Assembly: GCA_016800925.1 (NCBI GenBank)
Contig: JABCPU010000149.1
Location: 88,318 to 152,317 of the forward strand
Length of the DNA stretch: 64,000 nt
Source: Suillus spraguei
Lineage: Eukaryota > Basidiomycota > Agaricomycetes > Boletales > Suillaceae
Direction: 5' to 3'
Positions 47,716 through 59,169 of this stretch are shown here, one piece after another; position 1 is the first letter of the stretch, and every line of letters begins with the position of its first letter. The notes beneath the pieces were generated by a model. It did no database searches. It worked only from the letters and a program-made list of their open reading frames with translations, and was not told where the DNA came from. The translations under genes and the position numbers were made by a program.

Positions 47716-49332
47716 CAGTGGCTCAAAAAACTGTCCGCATGTTTTGGCATTTTTCACTATCTATAATATTGTGTGAGAACAAACAAATGCCTCAAAAACA
47801 TGCTTATACCACATTGTAGTATGGCTTCAGGGCTTTCATTTGAGCCCTACACCGTGGGAATCGGTGGAGATATGGTGGAGATACAAGGCTCACAAAATGG
47901 TGACTCATGCGGACAGTTTTTTGACTCAAGTATTTTACAGTAATAACCAGGTATTCTAGTATTTTGTATGACCTCCCTTGGCTTTAATTACTGCCTCTAT
48001 CCTTCTAGGCATACTCTCAATTAATTTCTGGCAATCCTCAGCTGTGATCTTCCCCCATTCCACTGCTACTCTCTCCCAAAGCTCCCATACTCCTTTAGGG
48101 GGGTTTTCATAGGCTTGAAGCTTTTTCTTGAGTGTTCCCCAGAGATGTTCAATGACATTGACATCAGGAGACTGTGCTGGCCAGTCAAGAACATTGATGT
48201 TATGTTCTTCAAACCATTCCCTAGCTCTTCTGGATGTGTGCTTGGGATCATTATCCTGTTGGAAAATGATATCTTCTTCATCAATCCCTGATTCTGCCAA
48301 GCTAGGCAGCAAGTGGTCATTTAAAATGTCCACATACTGCTCAGCATTCATCTTCCCCTCAACCTCAGCAAGCATTCCCACACCATTCCATCCCATACAG
48401 CCCCATACCATTAAAGAACCTCCTCCAAACTTGACAGTCCCATTAACCTCTCTGTCTGTTAGGCCATCTCCCTTCTTTTTCCATACATACACCTTCCCAT
48501 CTGACCCAATCCTATTGATTTTGGTCTCATCTGACCATATAACACGCTTCCAGTCCTCTACAGTCCAGTGTTGATGAGCTAAGGCAAAGGCTAGTCTTCT
48601 CTGCCTATGTTTGATGGAGAGAAGAGGCTTTTTCTTCTTTGTTACTGCCTTGAGATGAGCTGCCTTGAGAACATTCCTCACAGTTTGTGAAGAGACAGGG
48701 GTAGTGATGGTGGAATTGATATAATGGGTGGCTTGGACAGCATTATCAGCCTTTCCTGTAGTGATATGTTGGATAATAGCCCTTTTGTCAGTAGAGGTAA
48801 GCTTGGATGGACGTCCTCCACAAGAGTTTTCCTTATCTGGGTGGCTTTCTTTGATGAACTTGGCCACAGTGGACTTGCATACTCCAGTTCTAGAGGAAAT
48901 TTGGCGAGCAGAGAGGCCAGCATAAGACAGAGAGAGGATATTATCTCTTTGAGCAGAGGAGATGGCTTTCATGGTGATTATGACTATGATACATGAGATA
49001 TTCTGGTTTATATAGTTAGATATAGTCATAAAATAACATAATGACACCACTTTATAATTTATATAATAGTGGCATGATTTTTATGGTGTCATAAATAATG
49101 ATTTATATAGTTTTAATATACACTCAAAAAACTGTCCACATGAGTCATCATTTTATAAGCCTTATATCTCCACCATATCTCCGCCGATTCCCACGGTGTA
49201 GGGCTCAAATAAAAGCCCTGAAGCCATACTACAATGTGGTATAAGTATGTCCTTGAGGAATTTGTTCATTCTCACACAATATCATAGATAGTGAAAAATG
49301 TCAAAACATGCGGACAGTTTTTTGAGCCACTG
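47716..49332. mobile_element. Intact Tc1-type DNA transposon (1617 bp) inside pol
   Basis: Flanked by TA on both sides (47714-47715 and 49333-49334), the Tc1/mariner target duplication. Terminal inverted repeats of about 211-215 bp (47716-47930 and 49122-49332). Each terminal repeat carries the word CTCAAAAAACTGTCCGCATG (or close variants) at both its outer and inner edge, facing opposite ways, so four candidate transposase-binding sites exist. Confidence 0.95.
47956..48972 (-). CDS. Tc1 transposase, DD34E
   Basis: Uninterrupted 338-aa frame from MKAISSAQRD (48972); an upstream Met at 49050 would add 26 residues that do not look like Tc1. Order: N-terminal helix-turn-helix (LSYAGLSARQISSRTGV and TVAKFI), GRPSKLT linker, second HTH, then the DDE core. 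Catalytic residues are D in IWSDETKINR, D in FQQDNDPKHTS and E in VNVIEHLW, with 34 residues between the last two. GGGSLMVWGCMGWNG lies between the Asps as in active relatives. No stops or frameshifts, normal length, near-matching terminal repeats and a clean TA target mean it may be active or recently so. It cuts and pastes the element in the nucleus. Confidence 0.95.
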   Translation of the reverse strand: MKAISSAQRDNILSLSYAGLSARQISSRTGVCKSTVAKFIKESHPDKENSCGGRPSKLTSTDKRAIIQHITTGKADNAVQATHYINSTITTPVSSQTVRNVLKAAHLKAVTKKKKPLLSIKHRQRRLAFALAHQHWTVEDWKRVIWSDETKINRIGSDGKVYVWKKKGDGLTDREVNGTVKFGGGSLMVWGCMGWNGVGMLAEVEGKMNAEQYVDILNDHLLPSLAESGIDEEDIIFQQDNDPKHTSRRAREWFEEHNINVLDWPAQSPDVNVIEHLWGTLKKKLQAYENPPKGVWELWERVAVEWGKITAEDCQKLIESMPRRIEAVIKAKGGHTKY

Positions 49333-51354
49333 TAAGGCCTTTGATTGGTCAACTGAATGTATGGACACCTTCGAAGAACTGAAATGATGCTTCACATCCA
49401 AACCGGTACTTCGTAACCCTGATCCTTCCCGACAATTTGCTATTGCTACCGACACTTCGCTTGTAGCAACTGGCGGAGTTCTCCTGCAGACCGATGAGAA
49501 TGGTGTTTATCACCCTTGTGCCTACCTCTCACAGTCTCTGAACCCCGCAGAATGCAATTACCAGATCTTTGATTGGGAACTCCTTGCCGTAATCTGGGCA
49601 TTCAACAAATGGCATCATTATCTTGAAGGAAATCCACACCCTGTCCTGGTATTCACCAACCACAAGAACCTTCTGTACTTTAGAAGTGCACAGAAGCTTA
49701 CCCGTCACCAAGCACGTTGGCAACTGATTTTGTCTATTTATGACATTGAACTGCATCATGTTGCAGGTACCAATTTGGCAGTACCTGATGCACTATCTCG
49801 CTGGCCAGACTACAACTCCGGCAAAGACGATAACAAGGACCAGACTCTCCTCCCTGATGCTCTATTCATTCGTCTTATTGACACCGACCTGAAGGATGTT
49901 CTGTCATCCTCTGACCCCCTCGACGATCCTGTCTTCAAGACAGCATCCGATGCCCTCAATGGTGTGTGCCTTCCCCCTATGAAGTCAGCACTCTCTGACT
50001 GGAAGATTGAGGAGAACGTCCTCTATTTTAAGAATCGTGCCTACATTCCACCGGCACATCGTCCCAATATCCTGAAAAGGTATCATGATCATCCTACCAC
50101 AGGACATCCCGGTAGATTCAAAACTGAAGAATCTGTCAAACGAGAAGCCTGGTGGCCCGCTATGGGCTCCTATATTCGGAAATATGTAGAGGGTTGCGCC
50201 CTTTGTCAGCAAATGAAAGTGGATACACATCCTGTTCGACCTCTGCTTACCCTGATCCCCTCATCTGCGACTCGACCTTTTTCTCAGGTCTCTGTCGATC
50301 TTATCACTGACCTCCCCATTTCTGGAGGCTTTGACAGTATCATGGTTGTGGTAGACCATGGCCTTATGAAGGGGGTAATTATTATCCCTTGTTTGAAAAC
50401 CATCACTTCTGAAGGCGTTGCCAAATTATTCTTGAAGCACGTCTATCATTAATTTGGACTCCATGACAAAGTCATCTCTGATCGTGGCCCGCAGTTCCTA
50501 TCTCGTTTCTCTAAGGAACTTGCCCGACTTCTTGACTACACTATCGCTCCATCTACGGCTTATCACCCCCAGACCGATGGTCAAACCGAATGGCTCAATC
50601 AAGAACTTGAAACATACTTGTGCATCTATTGCTGCAACAACCCTGAAGATTGGGTAGAACATCTACCAATCACAGAATTTGTCCATAACCACCGAAAACA
50701 TGATGCAAGGAATGCATCACCCTTCTATCTGATAATGGGATACAAACCACATGCCATCCCTCATTTAATCCCTGACTCATCCATCCCTGCAAAAGATAAG
50801 AGAAGAAGCAATTGCCTGTCACAATATTGCGATGCAAACAATGGCCGAATGATCCCAAGGAGAGAAGTACACTCCATGGAAGATTGGAGACAAGGTCTGG
50901 CTGTCAGCAGCTAATCTTAGACTGAAACTCCCATCACGGAAGCTTGCACCGAAATGATATGGACCATTCCCTATCATCGCAGTTCTGTCACCAATCACGT
51001 TTACACTCAAACTTCCTCAGCAATGGAAGATCCATCCCACGTTCCATGCTTCGGTCTTATCATCATATAGCAAAAATGACGTACACAGCCCGAACTTCTT
51101 AGAACCTCCACCTGACATCATCGAAGAAGAAGAAGAATATGAAGTCAAAGCAATTCTTTCTCACAAAGGCACCGGCAGTCACTGAAGATACCTTGTAACA
51201 TGGAAAGGATATTCATCGGGGGATAACGAATGGCTTCCAGAAGGAAACCTGAAGAACTCTGCTCGAATCCTGAACACTTATAAGAAGTGAAATTCACTAT
51301 GAGTATCTCGACAATCAATCGTACATGCAATCAATCAACTGAAATTGTCGAAAC

Positions 51355-53405
51355 ATGTCTCAATCATCCATGTCTCCTTCGTCCTCATCAAACGTCTCGA
51401 GTCTCATTGACTCATCACCATTCGCACTCCCTGAAACCCCAGAACAAATCCAGTCTATGTGAAAGGCTGTAATCCTTGACCCATCATACACCGAACACCT
51501 CAACTCCCACGTCCTTCACACCAATGACGTCGTGTTAAAAGAACTGATCCTTATAATGAGGACTGCTGAACTACTCCTCACACCTGCTGCTGTTACAAAT
51601 CAAGTCCTCGCCATGCGTTATGTGCAAGGGACTATAAAGAAAGCTATTATTCGGCTTCTTGCTACCAAGAATTTCACAGACACCATCTTAGCTATCAACA
51701 AACGACATGCTGCACACCATGAGGTCATTGACCTCACCCAGGATGATTCAGCAGTCATCGATTTAACTCGTGACACTCCCGAACAAGAAACTGCACCATC
51801 CCCAGTTTCTGTTCACAGACCCCCTACGCCCTTCATGCCATTACTGCCCTTGTCACCCATAACAACGGAACTCGCCCTCCGAACATCATCACCATTCCTA
51901 GAACCAAACCCCACTCCACCGCATTATTCCAATATCTTCCAAAGATCATCCGCTCGCAGATTTGCGCGGAGAAGACATAACGCCATCAGAACCATAATGA
52001 CTTTAGGAGTCAACCCCCTCAAAGTCCTTCAACCTCTCCATTCCCCATTCCCTGATTGTACCAACGACCAATACACCATAGACATGGGTAAAGAAGAAGC
52101 ATTAGGACACACTCACCAGCACTATGCCGACATCTTCTGCCATGGATGCTACCAACATGGCCATAAACTGCGCCACTGCTCCAATTAATTCTGTCATGTA
52201 TGTGGGATCTTTGCGCCAGGACATCTTACAGATGTCTGTTGGACTCTTGATGGGTGAACATTACTAAAGAAACAACCTGGAGATAACGGTTACTATGCCG
52301 CATTGAAGAAATTAGAAGAAGCCTTCGATCAAGTTGCTGCCACCGAAGAAAGAAACAGTGTACCAAGTACAGCTGATGCAGAAAACTGGCTTGTAGACGT
52401 TGAGCTTGACCTGGCTTATATACTGCTGTCCAGGAGATTGGACAGCTCACCAACGTGGTCGTCGAAACTATCCAGCAATCGGTCGTTGAAACAAGAGCAG
52501 CCAGAAATTTAGTCGAAGAAGCCATTACCGACTTACAGCAAACACAAGCGGACCTCACTTCCCCACGAACCCCATCTCCTATTGAACGACCAACTTCATC
52601 GCCCCCTGTCACAATCACCCATGATCATCCCATATGGTTATACAAACCTTGCACAGAAGAACAGTGTGAGGCCACAAAAATATTAGGAGTCCCTGTCGTT
52701 GAGCTGGTAGCATTTGGCCCTCGACTCTGCGACCTCCATATTCATCCTCCCATGTCCATTCCATCATCATTTGGCCCAATGGATCCTGTCTCGCCAGTCT
52801 TAGTAAAGGACTTCGGCATAACATCCCCTTCCTCCTCTAACGAACTCCTCACAGTTGCTGAACGAGCAACTACTCCTGATCTCCCAACGTCGGCATACAC
52901 TCTCACTACTAAACAACAAGCACAGCTCAGACGCGACAATGCCTTCGCTTTAAGTCGTATGGCGCAATGGAAGGGAAAGAAGCGCGCCAGATCCACTAGT
53001 CCCAAACCCATTATTTCGCCATCACCCTTACACATGTCTACCTCTAACACTGATGAGAATATGAAGTGTCGAGTCTGTGGTATCACCGGGCATCAGCAAA
53101 AAAATTGCCCCGACTACCAATGCCAAATTTGTCTGCAACACACTCCTACCCATCTTTCTATCTACTGTCCCCAAAGAGTCGGGACTCCTCCATTTGCGTT
53201 AATATGGAAGGACGATGGGTTCTACGAAGCGCTTTGTTCTTGGGAACAACAGCTTAGTGATGAGCGAACTCAAGCGGCAAAGAGACGGGATTCTAAACGA
53301 CGTGCTGGCGTTGAAGAAGCCGCATACATGAGGAGTGGGTCAGTCCTTGATGAGGACTACAAATATAGCGACGATCCCGTTTACTACGCTAATCAGGACG
53401 AGTAA
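51355..53405 (+). pseudogene. Gypsy ORF3: SUMO-interaction-like motifs and two zinc-knuckle pairs
   Basis: Starts 64 bp after the pol stop, in another frame, and ends just before the 3' LTR. It originally spanned about 680 codons; now broken by TGA 51460, TAA 52186, TGA 52255 and a frameshift near 52410. Seen in order: helical N-terminus; two VIDLT motifs (about 51724-51765) resembling SUMO-interacting motifs; Pro-rich linker; knuckle A (52138-52179, C-x2-C-x4-H-x4-C); 4 residues; knuckle B (52192-52239, C-x2-C-x6-H-x4-C); 16 residues; GYYAAL helix. After a second Pro/Ser-rich linker the module recurs: A at 53067-53108, 4 residues, B at 53121-53168, 16 residues, GFYEAL. This position can hold env-like or extra genes in other elements, but no membrane segment is seen. 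A relocated nucleocapsid-like or chromatin-binding role is possible. I do not recognise the family. Confidence 0.7.
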
Positions 53406-53437
53406 AGTCAGTGACTTTACATGTAAAACGGGGGTAA

Positions 53438-53913
53438 TGTTACAGTCGTACGTGCCCCTATTCATTTTCTCTTTGTCTCCTTTACTTGTATATTACATAA
53501 TGTGACTCTGACTCATATGCTCAACGCATCTGTATTATAGTTGCCTTCCTTCTTTGGATACGCACTTACGTTCTCACGTCTCTCTTGGTCCATGCGCACA
53601 TATTGACCTATTTAAGCATGTTGTATTACGATTGATACTTCACTTTAATCTTACTGGGTTTTACCTGGAATATCCTTCGCTTAGGTCTCCAACCTAAGTC
53701 GTCATTGAATTGTCTCTAAGTCTAAGCACTCCTTAGCCTTAGTCTCTATTCTCTCAGAACCTCTTAGACTCGTCTTTGAGGCCGAACCCTTGATAGTACT
53801 CGGAACGCGTTCCTTGTACTCTCACCTTGTCCTCTTCTGGACATTGTAGAACTTCCCAGCAGACCATCTGTGTCTTTTCACTGTCACTGGTGACGCCACC
53901 CCAGTTCGTAACA
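53438..53913 (+). repeat. 3' LTR (476 bp)
   Basis: Begins TGTTACAG, ends GTAACA, has a TATTTAAG TATA-like word and the ACTTTAATCTT start word at 53642-53652. The R/U5 half aligns well with the 5' LTR; U3 is shorter. Confidence 0.88.
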
Positions 53914-54942
53914 CGTCTCCCATCGGACAGTAACCCTGGTGGCAGTAGTAGTACTGATGGGAGTGGGAGTTGTTGGCGTAGCAGTAGCAGTAGTCATAAA
54001 ATCAGTAGCAATGGGCAGTTCTTGAGTGGTGTTGGATGCTGCTAGTACTAGACCCCCTCCTCATCCCCTTGTACTGTGAGTCATGCCCCCTCTTCCCCTA
54101 CTAACATGCAAGGGCCTTTGCATAGCAATCTGTAAATTATTAGTAGTCTTGATGCATGCCTTGAGGCGTTCTGAACGTCGTACTTGTGGACATTGTGGAG
54201 GCATCCTGTATGGGTAGCATGAAGATTGGATTTCAGACTCCGCTCAGCACTGCCGAACGTTCCGTAGATTCTGAAAGAAATTAGTTAACCTTTTCCACGT
54301 TTTCAGAACCTCCCAAAGTTTACTTTGAACCCCATTATTAAATAATTAAATAATTGTAGAAGTTTATATTTCTCGAAAGGAAAAAATTTCGAGTATAACA
54401 TACACTTCAAATTGGTATCGAAATAGGTTATCTGCTTTGTCATTTTTCCGTCAGTCGAAATTTGCCATTATCCCAGTGATACAATTCAAAGTACGAATGC
54501 CTAACTTGACATTCTCATTTCAATTAAAATCTTACCCGAAGCAAAACTCTGAAACCGCCGGTGTGTCAGGCTGCTCTCGAAACTTCAAGTGGCTGTATTT
54601 TGCAAAGCTGTGCCAATATTTTTTCCACGGCTGCAAACTTTCATGTCGACTTTCACCGACACGCGCTCATTGATATATAGTCGGCTGAAAACTTGAAGCT
54701 CTGGACTCCTGACTTAAGCACTAGCAACGTTACGAGTGAGCTTTCGATGAATCGTGGTGCGGGCTTGAGCTCTCCAACCACTATGGCCCCGGTATTCATA
54801 CAAATGTACATACACCCGATCAACGCGGCGTTTGACAACAACCGATGCTTAATGTCTAGGGACTTCTAGTAGCCTTGCATAAATGAAACAAAAAGTCGGA
54901 ATTTCATCGTCCCTCTTACGTGCTGCAGTTCGTACTCACTCA
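53914..54942. other. No intact gene; Ser-rich coding fragment near 53930-54140
   Basis: AGT/AGC-rich sequence right after the LTR can be read as a Ser-rich linker similar in style to the Harbinger Myb-like protein linker, but is too short to assign. The rest is AT-rich and non-coding; it should hold the promoter of the next gene. Confidence 0.4.
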
Positions 54943-57900
54943 ATGTCTCTTAAATTCAGATATCTTTCACTAGGTTTGGTCACTTTGACTTGGAGTCACT
55001 ACCAGGGATCCGAGTTTGTCGCTGCAGTGGATAGTACTATTCCCTCTTCATATGCGGTCCAAGGAGTATTCCCAACTTCTCTCTACTCTCATTATTACAA
55101 TAACCCAACAGCCACCTCTGAGCAGCCCCAGCCAGTCATTTCAGATCCTGTCACGGTAAATCTCTACTATGATGACTGTCACATAACTGAAAGTCACTCG
55201 CCCTTCAGCACGAAATCTTTCCATTTTCCCTGACAGGCCCAAACAACATTCCTCAGGTAATGCACACTCCCAGTGTACGCCGCCTCCGTTTTATCGTTTT
55301 GACCCTCTGGCTTTGATAGTATGATACCGTGGATCCTCCAAATCCGCTTCCACCCAAGGCGTCCTCCCAAAAGCTTCTTCAACAAGCCGTAGCGCAGATC
55401 AAGTCCATTACAGCGAATCCAATGTTCAGTACATGTGCACAATGCCAGGCCTCCCTAGAAGTGGCCAAATTTCTCGCACTTGCGGCTCCTGAACAAGGAA
55501 CGAATCTGGCTCTGACGCTTTGCGAGTACTTCAATTATTCGTCCTCTTGCGAGGAAAGTTATGGGCCCCTTGTCAAGGGACCGATCCTTACCCAAGTTGT
55601 ATCTTTTGCTGATGTTGGAGGATATGATGGACAGGTAAAATCAGCCGCTGAAACGGAAGAATGCCTTGTGTCTCATGGCATTTCCCAGTCAATTTGTTCT
55701 CAGTTCCTTGGTTTATGTCCAGCACCTGTGACGACGACTCTCAACCTCACTGGCTGGTTTGCAAAGCCAAAGCCCAACCCTCTTCCCCCTCCGAAGCAGC
55801 CCAGTGGTCAACTGTTAAAAGTATTGCATCTTTCGGACTTGCACATTGATCCTCGTGCGCGGCGTTTGCACCTATGTATTGTTTGTGTCCGCTGATATTC
55901 TTTTGCCAGGTTATGCGAACGGCGCAGAGGCAAACTGCACTACTGGTCTGTGTTGCCGCGAAAATGCTTACAATTCTCTCAGCCCTCAGACACCTCTCGT
56001 TCCTGCGCCACGATACGGCTCGTTCCTCTGGTCAGAGCTCGCCTTTATTGGACGAATACAGTCTGATGTCTTTTCAGTGACTCTCCATATTCATTGATCA
56101 CATCCGTGCTAGAGGCCATCCCACCGCTTACTGGAACTGAATCAACTGGCTTCAATTTTACGATGTTCACTGGCGACTTGTTAGCGCATGACCCAGATAA
56201 CCAACAGTCTAGGTACGTGTTGTACACCTATTGTCGGTCTTCCCTTACTTTCTTTCAAGGGCTTTGAACGAGTACGCTGAGGTAATATTTGTGTTTCTAA
56301 ATTATCCGTCACATATCATATATCCTGGCAGGTCGTCCTTTATGATCTATTCAAGCGCATGCTCGGACCTGGGCCTGTCTATGCTACACTCGGAAACCAT
56401 GGTACTTGTCTGCCAGACCTAGCTTCGCCTTTATCCTTAGGAGGCGCATTGGGGCAACAGTTCAGCTGGTATACTTTCTCTCATCAGTTTCCATGATATA
56501 CCCTGTCTCATCTTTTAGGCTATACGACCACATCACGGCGTTATGGGAGCAAGAGGGTTGGCTTCCGGAGGCTTCTGTCGAGTTTTCGCGTGCTCACTAC
56601 GCAGCATACATGGTCAAGCGTGCAGACGGCCTGAGAGTAATCAGCTTGGATACCAACTTATGTGAGGCGAAGCGTTTAACCGGCATGAGCATTGAGCACT
56701 GACAAACTGGTCTACAGGGATTGCGTACGTAATTAATGGTCCAGACACAGTCAAAAGCTCCATGATATAAACTCTGCAAAGGTCAAATTACTTCAATTAC
56801 ATCAACTCGTCCGAACCAGACGTTTCTGGAATACTGAGGTTCCTCACCGATGAACTTCAGGATGCGGAAGACGCGGGAGACCGAGGTGCGTTGATGGATG
56901 ATATTACATGATACTACATTCCAATCGATTTGACAATGCTCAGTCTGGATCATCGGCCACGTCGTCAGTGGTTGGGATGGTACAATTTCGTTACCGAACC
57001 CAACCAATCTCTGTAAGTTTAGCTTCCTGATTAATGTGCAATTTGCTGAGTAGCGTCTGTGCTAGTTTACCAAATGTAAGTCTACTGGATGTCAAAATCA
57101 CTACGCGGAGCTGATATACTCAGCGTTGATCGCTTTTCCCCTCACGTTATTGCTAGTATGTTATTTTTCTATGGCGCCCGAACAACTTTGACGACTTCCA
57201 TATTCAGACATCTTCTGGGGTCACACACACCAGGACCAGTTATCCGTATGAGTCGATGTCACTTCATAGAAAGGGGACGCTAATATATCTTCGTGTTTCA
57301 GATCTTCTATGCCAACAATGGTACAAATATGAGTGCTGAGACTGCTCAGATGGTATCCTGGGTGTGTCCTTTGACGGCTTCGTGGGACGATCAATCTAAC
57401 TCGGCTTCCAGATTGGGCCATCTGTGACACCCCTCTCCAACTTGAACTCTGGGTTCCGTGTTTATGAAGTTGACTCTGCTGTAGGGTTTCCTTCTAAAGT
57501 CTGCTAAATCCAACTTATACATCCGCGCAGACTTTTGAAGTAATCGAGGCTTATACGTCAGTTCTTTCTCCGGATTGCTGTCATCAGCTGGTCTTTTGTT
57601 TACTTACAAGTTCCCTGCAGTTGGATTAGTTACGTCAACGATTACCCTGCGCTGGACTCGCAGACTCAATTCGGCCCTATTTTTGAGTTCGAGTATAGCA
57701 CTCGTGAGACATATGGAGGAAACATTACCTGGGGAGCAACTGACCCGTTGAATGCGACCTGGTGGCATCTCGTGACTGAGCGTGCGTGCGTTCTTTCTTT
57801 TCCACCACAATCGCTATACATGTTATTTCAGAGATGGAAGTAGACCCGACTTTGATGCAGGTAAGTTCGGCACTGAATGTTTTTAACTTGTTGTCTCACA

Positions 57901-58047
57901 TATTCCCAGGCCTTCAATTTATACCAGGAAAAGAGCTCGATCCTTACTACACCATGCACGGGTGAATGTATTAATGCTACGATCTGCTACATTCGTAGCG
58001 GCTCTGCTAGCATCGCCAACCAGAACTGCGTACCAGATTTGCAGTAG
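54943..58047 (+). CDS. Acid sphingomyelinase-like phosphodiesterase (secreted)
   Basis: Hydrolyses sphingomyelin or similar phosphodiesters outside the cell or in vacuole/lysosome-like compartments. From 54943 a hydrophobic leader (LSLGLVTLTWS) is followed, after a ~165-bp intron, by a saposin-like segment with paired Cys (CAQCQASLEVAKFL, TLCEYFNYSSSC). The calcineurin-like metallophosphoesterase core comes next in short exons: LHLSDLHID (Asp and His metal ligands), TMFTGDLLAHD, ATLGNHGT, IIGHVVSGWDG and GHTHQD. The ASM-type C-terminus ends CYIRSGSASIANQNC with a stop at 58045-58047. A tiny exon (about 7 nt plus split codons, near 56720) is needed for WIAS. Odd point: the GNH motif is followed by Gly where the family has Asp or Glu; Asn and His are kept. 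An in-frame Met at 54883 would extend the N-terminus. No frame break found; length about 620 aa. Confidence 0.87.
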
Positions 58048-58404
58048 TAGTCGATCTCGACTCCTCGTTATTAAAGTTGTAATGGACCCTGTTACGTTTG
58101 GCGGGTAAAACTCAAAGGAACGCACTTTTTACAGCAGTTTGCATAATAAGAGAGGCCGGCGGTATTTTCCAAAAAAAAGCGTGCATTTGTTTTCGAAAAG
58201 TAGTCCTACAAAGATCGATTTTTATCTCAACAAGGAAGCAAGCTATTGACATGGTCCAAGCGACAAAACTGATCAGAAAAATCGAACGCAGACGACCAGC
58301 GAAAAAACCAAGCGATTCGGTGAAGTTGGTGGTCACCTGCCCTCAGAGCCAACAGTCTACAACAACACTTTTGTCTCCGGTCAAACGTCTCCCTTACCCC
58401 ACTA

Positions 58405-58965
58405 TGAAAGGTCACATATCGTCGCAAGAACTATGCGAAATTATCATCCGAATGCTACCACTCCTTGACACGTCTGAAATCATGGCATACACTGGTGCAA
58501 GCAAATCGACAATAGAAAGGATTGCGCGATGCTATAAATTGACTGGGAAGCCGTAGAAAGTCAGAGGGATAAGAGTGGTAGAACTCGAATGATGGACTTG
58601 GAAGATATCGAGGTGCGTCCATATTCAATCTCTTTCTGTGCAAATTCTGACATATAAAAGTACATGCATGGCTGTTTGTCCCGCAGCTGTGATATGTATC
58701 TAGATGAGCTCCGTGATGAGATTAGCAAGGCTCGCGGGAAACACCTGTCATTGTCCACCATCTGGCGAACGCTTCATCGCACGGGATATTCAAGGAAGAA
58801 AGTTAGTGTCTTGATTCTCGTTGACAATGATGTTTGATTGATGTGTGCAATAGATCACTCGAGAAGCAAAAGAGCGGAACCTTGATAAACGTGCTGAGTA
58901 CATGTATCAGATTGGCCTCAAGTATAGACCCGACCAACTCATTTTTGTCGATGAGAGCTCCGCCG
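58405..58965 (+). pseudogene. Tc1-like transposase fragment
   Basis: An N-terminal HTH (EIMAYTGASKSTIERIARCY) is followed by a frameshift, then by words for GRTRMMDLEDIE, then by MYLDELRDEISKARGKHLSL, STIWRTLHRTGYSRKK and, past an intron, EKRAEYM-like sequence and LIFVDESSAD (first catalytic Asp). Similarity stops there; the second Asp and the Glu are missing, so it is dead. Confidence 0.8.
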
Positions 58966-59169
58966 ACATCTGGTGCGGAGCTGGATCCACCTGGCATTGT
59001 GGCTGCTGACGAAGTGCCAGGCTTTTTTTGGTGGAATGGGCCGTGGCCGTGGTTTAGTCTTTGAGACGACTTCCTGACTTGGAGGATCTTCCACCTGTGT
59101 ACCACTGGGGAGCTGTGATTGCTTTTTCGGAGGACGGCCGCGTTTACGAGGCTCCTTGACCTTGCGCAC
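58939..59169 (-). other. AT-hook-like coding fragment inside the element
   Basis: A 76-codon minus-strand frame begins MRKVKEPRKRGRPPKK, with the GRP core of an AT-hook, then a Pro/Arg-rich stretch. It overlaps the point where transposase similarity ends on the plus strand. It may be a captured host exon (Pack-type element) or chance. Start and neighbouring exons unknown. Confidence 0.4.

Larger units (their letters stand above)
45525..51290 (+). pseudogene. pol: protease, RT, RNase H, integrase, chromodomain; many nonsense codons
   Basis: Domains in order: retropepsin-like protease (about 45600-45950) with active-site DSG changed to DSR; reverse transcriptase (about 46850-47690) with YMDD kept; RNase H (about 49340-49790) after the Tc1 insertion; integrase with HHCC zinc finger (HDHPTTGHPGRF, CALCQQMK) and D,D,E core (SVDLITDLP, ISDRGPQF, GQTEWLNQELE); GPF-type motif; C-terminal chromodomain ([19 protein letters not shown]). 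In-frame stops: TGA at 46215, 46965, 47436, 49385, 50850, 50955, 51183 and TAA at 50450. There is one small frameshift near 50800. Removing Tc1 with one TA restores the frame exactly. Chromodomain integrases steer insertion to marked chromatin in related elements. This copy cannot make active protein. Confidence 0.9.
44366..53913 (+). mobile_element. Chromodomain Ty3/Gypsy LTR retrotransposon (chromovirus type)
   Basis: Full-length but dead element: 5' LTR 44366-45000, primer-binding region, short gag, protease-RT-RNase H-integrase-chromodomain, a third ORF, a purine run (AAAACGGGGG, about 53425-53434) and 3' LTR 53438-53913. Both LTRs start TGTTACAG and end GTAACA. The bases flanking the two LTRs do not match (GTGAC / CGTCT), so there is no clear target-site duplication. 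The Tc1 element at 47716-49332 sits inside pol. Confidence 0.9.
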
